The position numbers and the translations under genes are program-made. Of a DNA stretch of 64,000 bases, positions 24,548-34,236 are shown piece after piece. Within the stretch, counting starts at the first letter, position 1, and every line of letters begins with the position of its first letter. Origin of the DNA: Rhodobacter sp. NTK016B (GTDB lineage Bacteria; Pseudomonadota; Alphaproteobacteria; Rhodobacterales; Rhodobacteraceae); contig NZ_JAFKOK010000009.1 in the NCBI RefSeq assembly GCF_017303295.1, positions 124,001 through 188,000 of the forward strand. Direction: 5' to 3'. The notes beneath the pieces are model-generated. The model did no database searches. It was not told the origin of the DNA and worked only from the letters and a program-made list of their open reading frames with translations.

Positions 24548-25381
24548 ATGCCCCCTGATACTTCGTCCACGACCTCGCATCCGCGTTTTGACGCCATCGT
24601 CGAGCATTGGCGCGCCGATGGCACGGCGGGTCTGGATGCGACGCCCGCCGGGCTGGTGGTGATCTGCGAGCATGCCTCGAACGCGCTGCCCGAGGGCTAT
24701 CCGCAACTGGGCGGCGATCTGGGTCTGAGCAATACGGCCCGCCTGTCGCACGCAGCCTATGACATCGGCGCGGCAGGGCTGGCGCGCGGGCTCGCCGCGC
24801 GGCTGGCGCCCGAAACGGGCGGCGCGCTGCTGGTCACCGCGCCACTGTCGCGGCTGGCCTATGACCTGAACCGCGCGCCCGACCATCCCGGCGCGATGCC
24901 GCCGCGGTCGGAAATCCACGACATCCCCGGCAATCGCGACCTGACGCCCACCGACCGGCTGGCCCGGACCGAGGCGATCTGCCTGCCGTTCCATGCCTCG
25001 CTTGCGGCGGAAATCGCCCGGCTCGTGGCGCTTGGCCGTCGCCCCGCGCTGATCGCCGTGCATTCGTTCACCCCGGTCTATCACGGCGAGATCCGCACGG
25101 TGGAATTCGGCGTGATCCATGACGAAGACCCGGCGCTGAGCCTTGCAGTGCTCGAAGCGGCGCAGGGAAGCGGGCTGGAAACCCGGCTCAACGAACCCTA
25201 TTCGGCAGCGGGCGACGTGACGCATACGATCCGCTCGCACGCCGTCCCCCTGCGGCTGCCCAACACGATGCTGGAAATCCGCAACGACCTGATCGCCGAC
25301 GCACCGGCGCAGGAGGTCATGGCCGAGCGCCTTGCGCCGGTTCTGGCAAACGCCCTGCGCGCGGCGAAAGCGCTGACATGA
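24548..25381 (+). CDS. N-formylglutamate amidohydrolase family protein
   Basis: A 277-residue zinc hydrolase-like protein. Family motifs are CEHASNALPEGY near residue 39, LNRAPDHPG near 104 and IAVHSFTPVY near 164, ending with a TMLEIRNDLI segment near 240. In histidine degradation this family cleaves N-formylglutamate to formate and glutamate, but no hut gene is nearby. It is nine bases upstream of a glutamine-synthetase-like ligase, so it may act on a gamma-glutamyl or N-acyl glutamate intermediate. That role is inference. Confidence 0.82.
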   Translation: MPPDTSSTTSHPRFDAIVEHWRADGTAGLDATPAGLVVICEHASNALPEGYPQLGGDLGLSNTARLSHAAYDIGAAGLARGLAARLAPETGGALLVTAPLSRLAYDLNRAPDHPGAMPPRSEIHDIPGNRDLTPTDRLARTEAICLPFHASLAAEIARLVALGRRPALIAVHSFTPVYHGEIRTVEFGVIHDEDPALSLAVLEAAQGSGLETRLNEPYSAAGDVTHTIRSHAVPLRLPNTMLEIRNDLIADAPAQEVMAERLAPVLANALRAAKALT

Positions 25382-25390
25382 GAGGACGAC

Positions 25391-26758
25391 ATGAGCGGTA
25401 ATCTGACGCTTGAGCAACTGGCCGAAGCCTTTGACGCGGGCGCCATCGACACCGTTATCGTCGCCGCCGTCGACATGCAGGGGCGGCTGATGGGCAAGCG
25501 CTTTCACGCCGCTCACTTCCTTGAGGCGGCGCATGAAGAAACCCATTGCTGCAACTACCTGCTGACCACCGATATCGAGATGTGGACGGTCCCCGGCTAC
25601 AAGACGGCGGGCTGGGATCAGGGCTATGGCGATTACGTGCTGAAACCCGATCTGGCCACCTTGCGCCGGGTGCCGTGGCTCGACGGCACGGCGCTGGTTC
25701 TGTGCGACCTCCTTGACCACGCCACCCATCAGGAGGTCCCACAATCGCCCCGCGCGATCCTCAAACGCCAGATCGCCCGCGCGAAAGCCATGGGGTTCGA
25801 GGCGAAGATGGCGAGCGAGCTGGAATTCTTTGTGTTCGAGAACAGCTACGACTCGTTCCGCGCACACGGCCCGCGCGACCTGCAGCCCGTCGCCGGCTAC
25901 AACGAAGACTACAACATCTTCCAGACCACCAAGGAAGAACCGCTGATGCGCGCCCTGCGCAACGGGCTTTACGGCGCGGGCATCCCGGTCGAATGCACCA
26001 AGGGCGAGGCCGAGATCGGACAGGCCGAGATCAACGTGCGCTACGGCGAGGCGCTTGCCACCGCCGACAACCACGCGATCATCAAGAATGCGACCAAGGA
26101 AATCGCCCATGCGCAGGGCAAATCCGTGACCTTCATGGCCAAATACCAGACCGACCGCGCGGGCTCGTCCAGCCATGTGCACCAGTCGCTCTGGACGCTC
26201 GACGGCAAGCCCGCCTTTGCCGATCCGGACGGCCCGCACGGCATGTCCGCGCTGATGCAGCACTACCTTGCCGGGCAGCTGGCCCATGCACGCGACCTGA
26301 CACTGTTCCTCGCCCCCTATGTCAACAGCTACAAGCGCTTCTGCGTGGGCCTCTTCGCCCCCACCAAGGCCGTGTGGTCCGCCGACAACCGCACCGCGGG
26401 CTTCCGCGTCTGCGGCGCAGGGACCAAGGGCGTGCGCGTCGAATGCCGGATCGGCGGCGCGGATCTGAACCCCTATATCGCCTGTGCAGCGCTGCTGGCG
26501 GCGGGGCTTGACGGGATCGACCGCAAACTCACGCTGGAGCCCGAACAAAAGGGCGACATGTACGCCACAGACGGCATCCGCGAAGTCCCCACCACCCTGC
26601 GCGAAGCGGCGGCGATGACCGAAAGCTCGGACTGGGCGCGCGCGGCTTTCGGCGACGATGTCGTCGAGCATTACGTTCACGCCGCCCGCTGGGAACTGTC
26701 GGAAACCGACCGCGTCGTCACCGATTTCGAGCTGCAGCGCGGGCTGGAACGGGCATGA
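25391..26758 (+). CDS. Glutamine synthetase family protein, probable gamma-glutamyl-amine ligase
   Basis: A 455-residue enzyme of the glutamine synthetase superfamily. The N-terminal beta-grasp part begins near residue 20 (VAAVDMQGRLMGKR). The metal/glutamate-binding segment ASELEFFVF is near 138-146, the ATP/glutamate region with GEAEIGQAEINVRYG near 203-217, and SSSHVHQSLW near 258-267. The pattern is closer to PuuA or GlnT-type ligases, which glutamylate amines such as putrescine, ethanolamine or methylamine, than to housekeeping GlnA. The neighbouring amidohydrolase and alcohol dehydrogenase fit amine use. The actual amine cannot be read. Confidence 0.82.
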   Translation: MSGNLTLEQLAEAFDAGAIDTVIVAAVDMQGRLMGKRFHAAHFLEAAHEETHCCNYLLTTDIEMWTVPGYKTAGWDQGYGDYVLKPDLATLRRVPWLDGTALVLCDLLDHATHQEVPQSPRAILKRQIARAKAMGFEAKMASELEFFVFENSYDSFRAHGPRDLQPVAGYNEDYNIFQTTKEEPLMRALRNGLYGAGIPVECTKGEAEIGQAEINVRYGEALATADNHAIIKNATKEIAHAQGKSVTFMAKYQTDRAGSSSHVHQSLWTLDGKPAFADPDGPHGMSALMQHYLAGQLAHARDLTLFLAPYVNSYKRFCVGLFAPTKAVWSADNRTAGFRVCGAGTKGVRVECRIGGADLNPYIACAALLAAGLDGIDRKLTLEPEQKGDMYATDGIREVPTTLREAAAMTESSDWARAAFGDDVVEHYVHAARWELSETDRVVTDFELQRGLERA

Positions 26759-26879
26759 AACACGGCAAGTGACCGCAACCGGCGCGCCGGCACCGCGCCG
26801 GGACCATGTCTGACGGGGGCGCTCTGGACTATCGCGTGAATCTGTGGCCCCAATTCCGGGATCTGACAGGGGATGCGCG

Positions 26880-28079
26880 ATGACACTTGACCCGAAAACG
26901 CTCGGCCCGAAAACGCCCGGTCCAAAGATGCTGGGCCCGATGAACTGGTCTTACCCGACAGCGGTGAAGTTCGGCCCCGGCCGGATCGCTGAACTGGCCG
27001 ACCACGCCAAATCCGTCGGTATGCGGAACCCGCTTCTGATCACCGACCGCGCGCTGGCAGCGCTGCCGATAACCGCCGACGCCCTCGCCGTGCTCGACAC
27101 GGGCGGACTGGGACGCGCCGTCTTCGCAGAGGTCGACGCCAACCCGACCGAGACGAATATGAAAGCCGGGATCGCGGCCTACCGCGCCGGGAAGCATGAC
27201 GGGGTGATCGGCTTCGGAGGCGGCTCGGCGCTGGATCTGGGCAAGATGATTGCGCTGATGGCCGGGCAGCCCGCATCGCTGTCGGTCTGGGATCTGGAGG
27301 ATATCGGCGATTGGTGGACCCGCGCCGATGCCCAGGCGATCGCCCCGATCATCGCCGTGCCGACCACGGCGGGCACCGGCTCGGAAGTGGGGCGCGCGGG
27401 CGTGCTGACCGATGCCGCGACGCATCGCAAGAAGATCATCTTCCACCCCAAGCTGATGCCCGCCGTGACGATCTGCGACCCCGCCCTGACCATTGGCATG
27501 CCGCCCGCGATCACCGCCGGGACCGGCATGGACGCTCTCGCCCATTGCCTCGAGGCTTATTGCTCGCCGCATTACCACCCGATGAGCCAGGGGATTGCAC
27601 TGGAAGGCATGCGGCTGGTGTTCGAGAACCTCGCCCGCGCTTACGCCACGCCCGACGACCTGACCGCACGCGCACACATGATGTCGGCCGCCGCGATGGG
27701 GGCCGTCGCCTTCCAGAAGGGGCTGGGCGCAATCCATGCGCTGAGCCATCCCCTCGGTGCCGTCTACAACACCCACCACGGCACGACCAACGCGGTGGTG
27801 ATGCCGATGGTGCTGGACTTCAACCGCGCGGCAATCGAGGACCGCCTGACCCGCGCGGCCGCCTATCTGGGAATCGCGGATGGGTTCGATGGCTTTCGCG
27901 CCGCGGTGATGGACCTGCGCGCGACGCTCGGGATCCCCGAGAACCTGACGGCGCTGGGAGTGCGCGATCCCGATCTGGACACGCTGACGGCGATGGCGCT
28001 CGAAGACCCGTCCTGCGGGGGGAATCCGGTCGCGCTGGATGCCCATAACGCGCGTGCGCTGTTCGAAGCCTGCCTGTGA
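26880..28079 (+). CDS. Iron-containing alcohol dehydrogenase
   Basis: A 399-residue group III (iron-dependent) dehydrogenase. The NAD-binding region includes GFGGGSALDLGK near residue 105. Metal ligands lie in GTGMDALAHCLEAY (Asp, His) near 215-228, HALSHPLGA near 288 and YNTHHGTTNA near 299. The start is uncertain: ATG26880 is chosen, but the first 20 residues are a Lys/Pro-Gly micro-repeat (LGPKT, PGPKM, LGPM), and ATG26940 would begin directly at the conserved fold. It probably interconverts an alcohol and an aldehyde made from the amine handled by the upstream ligase, though this is only context. Confidence 0.85.
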   Translation: MTLDPKTLGPKTPGPKMLGPMNWSYPTAVKFGPGRIAELADHAKSVGMRNPLLITDRALAALPITADALAVLDTGGLGRAVFAEVDANPTETNMKAGIAAYRAGKHDGVIGFGGGSALDLGKMIALMAGQPASLSVWDLEDIGDWWTRADAQAIAPIIAVPTTAGTGSEVGRAGVLTDAATHRKKIIFHPKLMPAVTICDPALTIGMPPAITAGTGMDALAHCLEAYCSPHYHPMSQGIALEGMRLVFENLARAYATPDDLTARAHMMSAAAMGAVAFQKGLGAIHALSHPLGAVYNTHHGTTNAVVMPMVLDFNRAAIEDRLTRAAAYLGIADGFDGFRAAVMDLRATLGIPENLTALGVRDPDLDTLTAMALEDPSCGGNPVALDAHNARALFEACL

Positions 28080-28090
28080 TGGCGCAGGGC

Positions 28091-28155
28091 AAAAGGGGGG
28101 CTCTGCCCCCCTCGGCTTCGCCTCACCCCCCCGGGATATTTATGGAACAAAGATG
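28091..28155 (+). repeat. 3'-end repeat element, copy A
   Basis: It starts 11 bases after the dehydrogenase stop. A hairpin GGGGGGC-TCT-GCCCCCC (28095-28111) is followed by a C-rich tract and GGGATATTT, ending in ACAAAGATG. It lacks a U-tract and has no TTAA-N7-TTAA box. The same layout occurs in copies B and C. Confidence 0.75.
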
Positions 28156-28220
28156 ACAGAAGCGATGCGCGACGATGCGGTGACATCGCACGGCTCGTCG
28201 TCCGGAATAGCGCGTTAACG

Positions 28221-28235
28221 TTAATCACCGCTTAA
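28221..28235. promoter_or_regulatory. Exact TTAA-N7-TTAA box (CtrA-type) between convergent genes
   Basis: TTAA, seven bases (TCACCGC), TTAA exactly match the CtrA consensus. A third TTAA lies six bases to the left, inside GTTAAC. It sits between two convergent genes beside repeat copy B, where no promoter is expected. Binding is inferred. Confidence 0.45.
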
Positions 28236-28240
28236 GCGCG

Positions 28241-28297
28241 CATCTTTGATCGTCAAATATCCTGGGGGGAGCGCAGCGGAGGGCAAAGCCCCCCTCC
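28241..28297 (-). repeat. 3'-end repeat element, copy B (inverted)
   Basis: Read on the minus strand it begins five bases after the pabC stop: GGGGGGC-TTT-GCCCTCC hairpin, a C-rich tract, GGATATTTGA, C, GATCAAAGATG, then CGCGC leading into the TTAA-N7-TTAA box. Copies A and B face each other at the ends of convergent genes. Confidence 0.75.
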
Positions 28298-28301
28298 CCG
28301 G

Positions 28302-28907
28302 TCACCCGACCCAGAGCGCCGGCATCAGGCCGCGCAGCGCGTTGCCGATCCACAGCCGGGCCTTTGGCAGATCCTTGGGCATCAGCACCGCTTCGGGCAC
28401 GCCGAGTTCGGCGCGCAGAACGCCCGGGAGCAGCCCGCTCGACAGCGGCGGCGTGCGCATCCCCTCGCCCCGGTCGAAAAACAGCGTGGTGATTGAGCCG
28501 TCGCAGACCTCACCGCGTTCATTGAGCAGCAAGACCTCATCCACGCCGTCCGGCATCGCCGCGCGGGCGCGGTCATAGGCGGCGCGGTGTGATGATTTTA
28601 TGCTCAGCCACGGATCGTCGGATTGCAACCGCTCCTCCGACAGCCCCAGCCGCCAGATTTCGCGCGCAGCCGGAAGCGCGGCGGTTTCCAGCGCAACCTG
28701 CCCGTTTGCCTGCAGCGTCAGGCGCAGGCGCGCGGGTTCGGGCGGGCCCGACAGCGCGATGGCCGGGACAGCCCAGCCCAGCGCCGCCGCGCCCCGTGTC
28801 AGGCGGGCAATGTGCAGCGGCCAGCGCGGCACGCTCCGGCCGTCCCAGTACATCGTTTCGATCAGTGTCAGGCCGGGATAACCGGCCCCGCGAAGGCGGC
28901 TTTCCAA
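28302..28907 (-). CDS. pabC: Aminotransferase class IV, probable aminodeoxychorismate lyase
   Basis: A fold-type IV PLP enzyme of about 201 residues that should convert aminodeoxychorismate to p-aminobenzoate and pyruvate for folate synthesis. Conserved parts are LIETMYWDGR at the start, HIARLTRGAAALGW, the lysine segment SIKSSHRAAYD (probable PLP Lys), LLNERGEVCDGSITTLFF and the phosphate-binding PPLSSGLLPG. Start choice is difficult: TTG28907 has GGAGGA six bases upstream, while ATG28922 has no good ribosome site. Either start overlaps pabB by about 40-55 bases. The short length is normal for this alphaproteobacterial variant as far as I recall. Confidence 0.78.
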   Translation of the reverse strand: MESRLRGAGYPGLTLIETMYWDGRSVPRWPLHIARLTRGAAALGWAVPAIALSGPPEPARLRLTLQANGQVALETAALPAAREIWRLGLSEERLQSDDPWLSIKSSHRAAYDRARAAMPDGVDEVLLLNERGEVCDGSITTLFFDRGEGMRTPPLSSGLLPGVLRAELGVPEAVLMPKDLPKARLWIGNALRGLMPALWVG

Positions 28908-30001
28908 AGCGCTTCCTCCCATTCGCCCCGGGCGGTGGAATCGTGCACGACCCCGCCGCCGACATTCAAGGTTACCGCGCCATCCGGCTGAAGCGACAGC
29001 GTGCGGATCGCCACCGACCATGCCTGCGCGCCGTCGGGGCCAGCCCAGCCCACCGCTCCGCAATAGGCGCCGCGCGGATGCGGTTCCAGCGCGCGAATAA
29101 TCTCCATCGCGCGGATTTTCGGCGCGCCGGTGATCGACCCGCAGGGAAACAGCGCCGCCATCAGCTCGGGCAGGCCGGAACCGGGCAGCAATCGCCCTTC
29201 GATGGTCGAGGACATCTGGTGCACGGTCGCGAAACTGTCGATGCCGAAAAGCTCGGGCACGCGGACCGAACCGACCTGCGAGATCCGCGCGATGTCGTTG
29301 CGCAGAAGATCGACGATCATCAGGTTCTCGGCCCGGTCCTTGAGCGAGCCGCGCAGATCCTCGGCCAGCCGCCGGTCCTCGGCCGCATCGGCGGCGCGCG
29401 GACGGGTGCCTTTCATCGGGCGGCTTTCGATCCGCGCGCCATCGGTGCGGAAGAACAGCTCGGGCGAGCGCGAGATCAGCACCGGGCCGCAGCCCAGATC
29501 AACCAGTGCCCCGAACCCCACCGCCTGACGCTGCCGGAGCGCCCCGTAGAGCCCCAGCGCGCTGCCGGCTTTAAGCCGCGTGGCCAGCGGGAAGGTCAGG
29601 TTGATCTGATAGCAATCGCCCGCCGCGATATAGTCGCGCACCGCAGCGATGGCACGGGCATGGCCCGCCTCATCGACCAGCGGCGATAACGGGCCGAGCC
29701 GTGCTTCGCGGGCTTCGGTCTCGGCGCGGCGCAGAAGCGGGTTGGCGTCGCGCGGCGCGTCGAAGATGCCCAGCACCGCCAGTGGCCCCGCATCTTCCGG
29801 CATCAGCGGCGTCAGTCTGGGCTCAAGCGCATAGCCCGCCTCGTAGGCCAGCCATCCCGCGACCCAGGCCCCGGCCCGGCGCGCGGCTTCGGCCTGTTCA
29901 AGCACGGGCGCAAGTTGGGCCGCGTCGTGCGCCACCAGAAGGCGCGACGCCTGCTCGAATAGAACGGGTTTTCCTCCCGGGCCATGTTCGATGAGGATCA
30001 T
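28868..30001 (-). CDS. pabB: Aminodeoxychorismate synthase component I
   Basis: A 377-residue chorismate-binding enzyme that aminates chorismate to 4-amino-4-deoxychorismate. Chorismate-fold motifs present: [12 protein letters not shown] near residue 130, RSPELFFR near 186, the PIxGT-like PMKGTRPR near 203, the helix [16 protein letters not shown] near 230, and [15 protein letters not shown] near 286. The TrpE-type longer N-terminus is absent. ATG30001 is chosen for the family start [10 protein letters not shown]. The amidase PabA is not in the window. It overlaps pabC and is divergent from carB across 244 bases, in which I see no clear promoter. Confidence 0.88.
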   Translation of the reverse strand: MILIEHGPGGKPVLFEQASRLLVAHDAAQLAPVLEQAEAARRAGAWVAGWLAYEAGYALEPRLTPLMPEDAGPLAVLGIFDAPRDANPLLRRAETEAREARLGPLSPLVDEAGHARAIAAVRDYIAAGDCYQINLTFPLATRLKAGSALGLYGALRQRQAVGFGALVDLGCGPVLISRSPELFFRTDGARIESRPMKGTRPRAADAAEDRRLAEDLRGSLKDRAENLMIVDLLRNDIARISQVGSVRVPELFGIDSFATVHQMSSTIEGRLLPGSGLPELMAALFPCGSITGAPKIRAMEIIRALEPHPRGAYCGAVGWAGPDGAQAWSVAIRTLSLQPDGAVTLNVGGGVVHDSTARGEWEEALWKAAFAGPVIPA

Positions 30002-30245
30002 GCGAATTCCGCAACTGTCTGCGCGCCTGGGCAATGCTGCGGAGCGGCGTAGCATGGTTGCGCGGCGGGTTACAGACCCCGTCTCGCGCGCGTGTTGCAC
30101 CGCCCGAACCGGCAGCGCCAGCAGCCATGCCGAACCGGGGTTGCGCGGCGGCGCGCGCTCGCCTAAACCCCGCACAATTTGCTTGAAGCACGAATCCGCA
30201 GCACCGGGCCAGACGTCCCGTGCGCCGCGCTGGAAAGGGTCCGCC

Positions 30246-33200
30246 ATGCCGAAAAGAACCGATATCAAGTCCATCATGATCATCGGCGCGGGGCCTATCG
30301 TGATCGGGCAAGCCTGCGAGTTCGATTATTCCGGCGCACAGGCCTGCAAGGCCCTGCGCGAAGAAGGGTACCGGGTCATTCTGGTCAACTCGAACCCGGC
30401 GACGATCATGACCGATCCGCAGCTCGCCGATGCCACCTATATCGAGCCGATCACCCCCGAAGTCGTCGCCAAGATCATCGAAGCCGAGCGGCCCGATGCG
30501 CTGCTGCCGACGATGGGCGGGCAGACCGGCCTGAACACCGCGCTGGCGCTGGCCGATATGGGGGTGCTGGAGAAGCTCGGCGTGCAGCTGATCGGCGCCA
30601 ACCGCGAGGCCATCGAGATGGCCGAGGACCGCAAGCTGTTCCGCGAGGCGATGGACCGGATCGGGCTGGAAAACCCCAAGGCGACCATCGTCGCGGCGCC
30701 CAAGCTGGCCAATGGAAAATACGACATCAACGCGGGCGTGAGCCAGGCGATGCTGGATCTCGAACATATCGGCCTGCCCGCAATCATCCGCCCCGCCTAT
30801 ACGCTGGGCGGGACCGGCGGCGGCGTTGCCTATAACCGGGACGATTACGAAGAGATCGTGCGCTCGGGTCTGGAAGCCTCGCCCGTCGCGCAGGTGCTGG
30901 TGGATGAAAGCCTTCTGGGCTGGAAGGAATACGAGATGGAGGTCGTCCGCGACAAGGCGGACAACGCGATCATCGTCTGCTCGATCGAGAATGTCGATCC
31001 GATGGGCGTGCATACCGGCGATTCGATCACCGTGGCCCCGGCGCTGACGCTGACCGACAAGGAATACCAGATCATGCGCAACGGCTCGATTGCCGTTCTG
31101 CGCGAAATCGGCGTGGAAACCGGCGGGTCGAACGTGCAATGGGCGATCAACCCGGAAGACGGCCGGATGGTCGTCATCGAGATGAACCCGCGCGTGTCGC
31201 GGTCCTCGGCGCTGGCCTCGAAAGCCACCGGCTTCCCCATCGCCAAGGTCGCGGCGAAGCTGGCCGTGGGCTATACGCTTGATGAGCTCGACAACGATAT
31301 CACCAAGGTCACGCCCGCCTCGTTCGAGCCGACCATCGACTATGTCGTCACCAAGATCCCGCGTTTCGCGTTCGAGAAATTCCCCGGTTCGACGCCCGAG
31401 CTGACCACCGCGATGAAATCGGTGGGCGAGGCGATGGCGATTGGCCGCACAATCCATGAATCGCTGCAAAAGGCGCTGGCCTCGCTGGAAACCGGTCTTT
31501 CGGGTTTTGACGAAGTTTCGATCCCCGGTGCGCCCGATAAGGCCGTCCTGTCCAAAGCCCTGAGCGAAAAGACCCCCGACCGGCTGCGGGTGATCGCGCA
31601 GGCGATGCGGCATGGCATGTCGGATGACGACATCCAGCACGTCACCGCCTTCGATCCGTGGTTCCTGGCCCGCATCCGCGAGATCGTGGACGCCGAGGAA
31701 ACGGTCCGCACCAACGGTCTGCCCAGCGACGCCGCCGGACTGCGGCAGCTCAAGATGATGGGCTTCACCGATGCCCGCCTCGCCGCGCTGACCGGCAAGG
31801 TCGAGGCCGAGATCCGCTCGGCCCGCAACGCCGCCGGGGTGAACGCGGTCTTCAAGCGCATCGATACCTGCGCCGCCGAATTCGAAGCGCAGACGCCCTA
31901 TATGTATTCGACCTACGAAGCACCGGCGATGGGCGACGTGGAATGCGAGGCGCGCCCCTCGGACCGCAAGAAGGTCGTCATTCTGGGCGGCGGCCCGAAC
32001 CGGATCGGTCAGGGGATCGAGTTCGATTATTGCTGCTGTCACGCCTGCTACGCGCTGACCGATGCGGGCTATGAGACCATCATGGTCAACTGCAACCCCG
32101 AGACCGTGTCGACCGACTACGACACCTCGGACCGGCTGTATTTCGAGCCGCTCACCATCGAGCACGTTCTGGAAATCCTGCGCGTCGAGCAGACCAACGG
32201 CACGTTGCACGGCGTGATCGTGCAGTTCGGCGGGCAGACCCCGCTGAAGCTGGCCAACGAACTGGCCGCTGAGGGGATCCCGATCCTCGGCACCTCGCCC
32301 GACGCGATCGATTTGGCCGAAGACCGCGAGCGCTTCCAGCAGATGCTCAACGAGCTGGGTCTGAAGCAGCCGATCAACGGCATCGCGTCGTCGGACGAGC
32401 AGGCCATCGCTATCGCCGAAAAGATCGGCTTCCCGCTGGTGATCCGTCCCTCTTATGTGTTGGGCGGGCGCGCGATGGAAATCGTGCGCGATATGGATCA
32501 CCTCAAGCGCTACATCACCAATGCGGTGACGGTTTCGGGCAAGAACCCGGTGCTGCTGGACAGCTATCTTGCCGGCGCCATCGAGGTCGATGTGGATGCG
32601 CTGTCGGACGGCAAAAGCGTCCATGTCGCGGGCATCATGGAACATATCGAGGAAGCGGGCGTCCATTCGGGCGATTCCGCCTGCTGCCTGCCGCCGCATT
32701 CGCTGTCGCCCGCTCTGGTCGAAGAGATGAAGGATCAGGCCACGAAAATGGCGCTCAAGCTCGGCGTCGTGGGCCTGATGAACGTGCAGTTCGCGATCAA
32801 GGACGGCGTGATCTACGTGCTGGAGGTCAACCCGCGCGCCTCGCGCACGGTGCCCTTCGTGGCCAAGGCCACCGACTCGGCCATCGCGTCCATCGCCGCG
32901 CGCCTGATGGCGGGCGAGCCGATGGCGAATTTCCCGCTGCGCGCACCCTATCCCGCAGGCGTCGGCCCCGACACGCCGCTGCCGCTGGCCAATCCCGACA
33001 CGCTGGCCGATCCGATCACGCCGTGGTTCTCGGTCAAGGAAGCCGTGCTGCCCTTCGCGCGCTTCCCCGGCGTCGATACGCTTCTGGGCCCGGAAATGCG
33101 CTCGACCGGCGAGGTGATGGGCTGGGACCGCAACTTCGCGCTCGCCTTCCTCAAGGCACAGATGGGTGCGGGCACCCACCTGCCCGAAGAGGGCCGGGTT

Positions 33201-33575
33201 TTCGTCTCGGTGCGCGACGACGACAAGACGGCGGCGCTGGCCGGCGCGATGCGCGACCTTGCGGGCATGGGTTTCGAGATCGTCGCCACCGGCGGCACCG
33301 CGCGCTGGCTCAAGGCCGAGGGGGTCGAGGCCACGCGCGTGAACAAGGTCTACGAAGGCCGCCCGAACATCGTCGACCGGCTGAAAAACAGCGACATCTC
33401 GCTGGTGTTCAACACCACCGAGGGGACGCAGGCGGTTGCCGACAGCCGCGATATCCGCCGCGTTTCGCTGATGGACAAGATCCCCTATTTCACCACCGCC
33501 GCGGGCGCTATCGCCGCCACGCAGGCGATGATGGCCCGTCGCGAAGGCTACGGGGTCCGCACGCTTCAGGGCTGA
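30246..33575 (+). CDS. carB: Carbamoyl-phosphate synthase large subunit
   Basis: A 1109-residue full-length CarB that makes carbamoyl phosphate from bicarbonate, ATP and glutamine-derived ammonia for arginine and pyrimidines. It has two homologous ATP-grasp halves: the carboxy-phosphate half (start [22 protein letters not shown], then YTLGGTGGG near 180) and the carbamoyl-phosphate half from about residue 575 ([17 protein letters not shown], then SYVLGGRAM). A C-terminal MGS-like allosteric domain covers the last ~150 residues. carA is not adjacent. ATG30246 gives the family start [13 protein letters not shown] strong terminator follows. Confidence 0.97.
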   Translation: MPKRTDIKSIMIIGAGPIVIGQACEFDYSGAQACKALREEGYRVILVNSNPATIMTDPQLADATYIEPITPEVVAKIIEAERPDALLPTMGGQTGLNTALALADMGVLEKLGVQLIGANREAIEMAEDRKLFREAMDRIGLENPKATIVAAPKLANGKYDINAGVSQAMLDLEHIGLPAIIRPAYTLGGTGGGVAYNRDDYEEIVRSGLEASPVAQVLVDESLLGWKEYEMEVVRDKADNAIIVCSIENVDPMGVHTGDSITVAPALTLTDKEYQIMRNGSIAVLREIGVETGGSNVQWAINPEDGRMVVIEMNPRVSRSSALASKATGFPIAKVAAKLAVGYTLDELDNDITKVTPASFEPTIDYVVTKIPRFAFEKFPGSTPELTTAMKSVGEAMAIGRTIHESLQKALASLETGLSGFDEVSIPGAPDKAVLSKALSEKTPDRLRVIAQAMRHGMSDDDIQHVTAFDPWFLARIREIVDAEETVRTNGLPSDAAGLRQLKMMGFTDARLAALTGKVEAEIRSARNAAGVNAVFKRIDTCAAEFEAQTPYMYSTYEAPAMGDVECEARPSDRKKVVILGGGPNRIGQGIEFDYCCCHACYALTDAGYETIMVNCNPETVSTDYDTSDRLYFEPLTIEHVLEILRVEQTNGTLHGVIVQFGGQTPLKLANELAAEGIPILGTSPDAIDLAEDRERFQQMLNELGLKQPINGIASSDEQAIAIAEKIGFPLVIRPSYVLGGRAMEIVRDMDHLKRYITNAVTVSGKNPVLLDSYLAGAIEVDVDALSDGKSVHVAGIMEHIEEAGVHSGDSACCLPPHSLSPALVEEMKDQATKMALKLGVVGLMNVQFAIKDGVIYVLEVNPRASRTVPFVAKATDSAIASIAARLMAGEPMANFPLRAPYPAGVGPDTPLPLANPDTLADPITPWFSVKEAVLPFARFPGVDTLLGPEMRSTGEVMGWDRNFALAFLKAQMGAGTHLPEEGRVFVSVRDDDKTAALAGAMRDLAGMGFEIVATGGTARWLKAEGVEATRVNKVYEGRPNIVDRLKNSDISLVFNTTEGTQAVADSRDIRRVSLMDKIPYFTTAAGAIAATQAMMARREGYGVRTLQG

Positions 33576-33595
33576 TCCGCGCAGTTCAGAAATCC

Positions 33596-33632
33596 AAACG
33601 CGCCCGGTGCACAGGCTGCACCGGGCGCGTTT
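33596..33632 (+). terminator. Intrinsic terminator of carB
   Basis: A perfect 16-bp stem, with arms beginning AAACGCGCCCGG and ending CCGGGCGCGTTT, surrounds a five-base loop 20 bases after the carB stop. A short CGTTTC follows. The symmetric A/T ends could also stop the convergent flagellar transcript. Confidence 0.9.
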
Positions 33633-33679
33633 CGTTTCAGCATGCCGATGCCGGCCCGCGTGCGAAGCGGGCCAGAGGC

Positions 33680-34222
33680 TCAGCTTTCCTGCCGCAACAG
33701 CTCGGTAATCAGCACGTCCTGAACATCGGGACCGATCTCGCCCCGCGCGGCCGAGACCAGCGCGCGGCGCAGCGACAGCAACACCTCACCCGAGGTAAAC
33801 AGCCCGTCGAAACCGCCGATATTCGCGTGGTCGAACAGCAATTGCAGCAAGGCCGCGCGCAGCCGGGGCTCGTCGGTGGCAAGGTCGAACCCGTGCCCCG
33901 CATTCAGTTCCAGCGCCAGCCCGATCACCACCATCGCCTCGACCCGCCCGTCATGCAGCACCGGCACCACGAACTGGTTGGGCAGCCGCACCGTGTCGGT
34001 GGGCCCCGTTTCCGGTGAATAATGCCCGCCGCTCGCAGCGTCGCCATGACCGTCCGAGCCTTCCGCGCCATGTCCGCCCTCCGCCTCGGGCGCGCCGTGG
34101 CCGGTATCGGCCACGGCATGAGCGGCCTCTGCCGACGGGGCGGGTTTGAGGAAAATCCCGACGCCCGCGCCCAGCCCGAGGCCGAGGACCAGCAAGAGAA
34201 CGGGAAGAAGCTTGCGTATCAT
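33680..34222 (-). CDS. fliL: Flagellar basal-body-associated protein FliL
   Basis: A 180-residue bitopic protein: a transmembrane helix near residues 5-25, a His/Gly/Glu-rich linker (about 30-75) and a stomatin-like periplasmic domain (LPNQFVVPVLHDGR onwards). FliL surrounds and supports the stator around the motor. The linker is unusually rich in His-Gly pairs. Last gene of the minus-strand flagellar set visible here, 14 bases after flgH. Confidence 0.88.
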   Translation of the reverse strand: MIRKLLPVLLLVLGLGLGAGVGIFLKPAPSAEAAHAVADTGHGAPEAEGGHGAEGSDGHGDAASGGHYSPETGPTDTVRLPNQFVVPVLHDGRVEAMVVIGLALELNAGHGFDLATDEPRLRAALLQLLFDHANIGGFDGLFTSGEVLLSLRRALVSAARGEIGPDVQDVLITELLRQES

Positions 34223-34236
34223 GGGCCCGGAACCTC

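Noticed and set aside
29898-33179. A similar open frame of more than 1000 codons antisense to carB
   Set aside because: carB is unmistakable on the plus strand and the antisense product has no family features. It is a codon-bias artefact.
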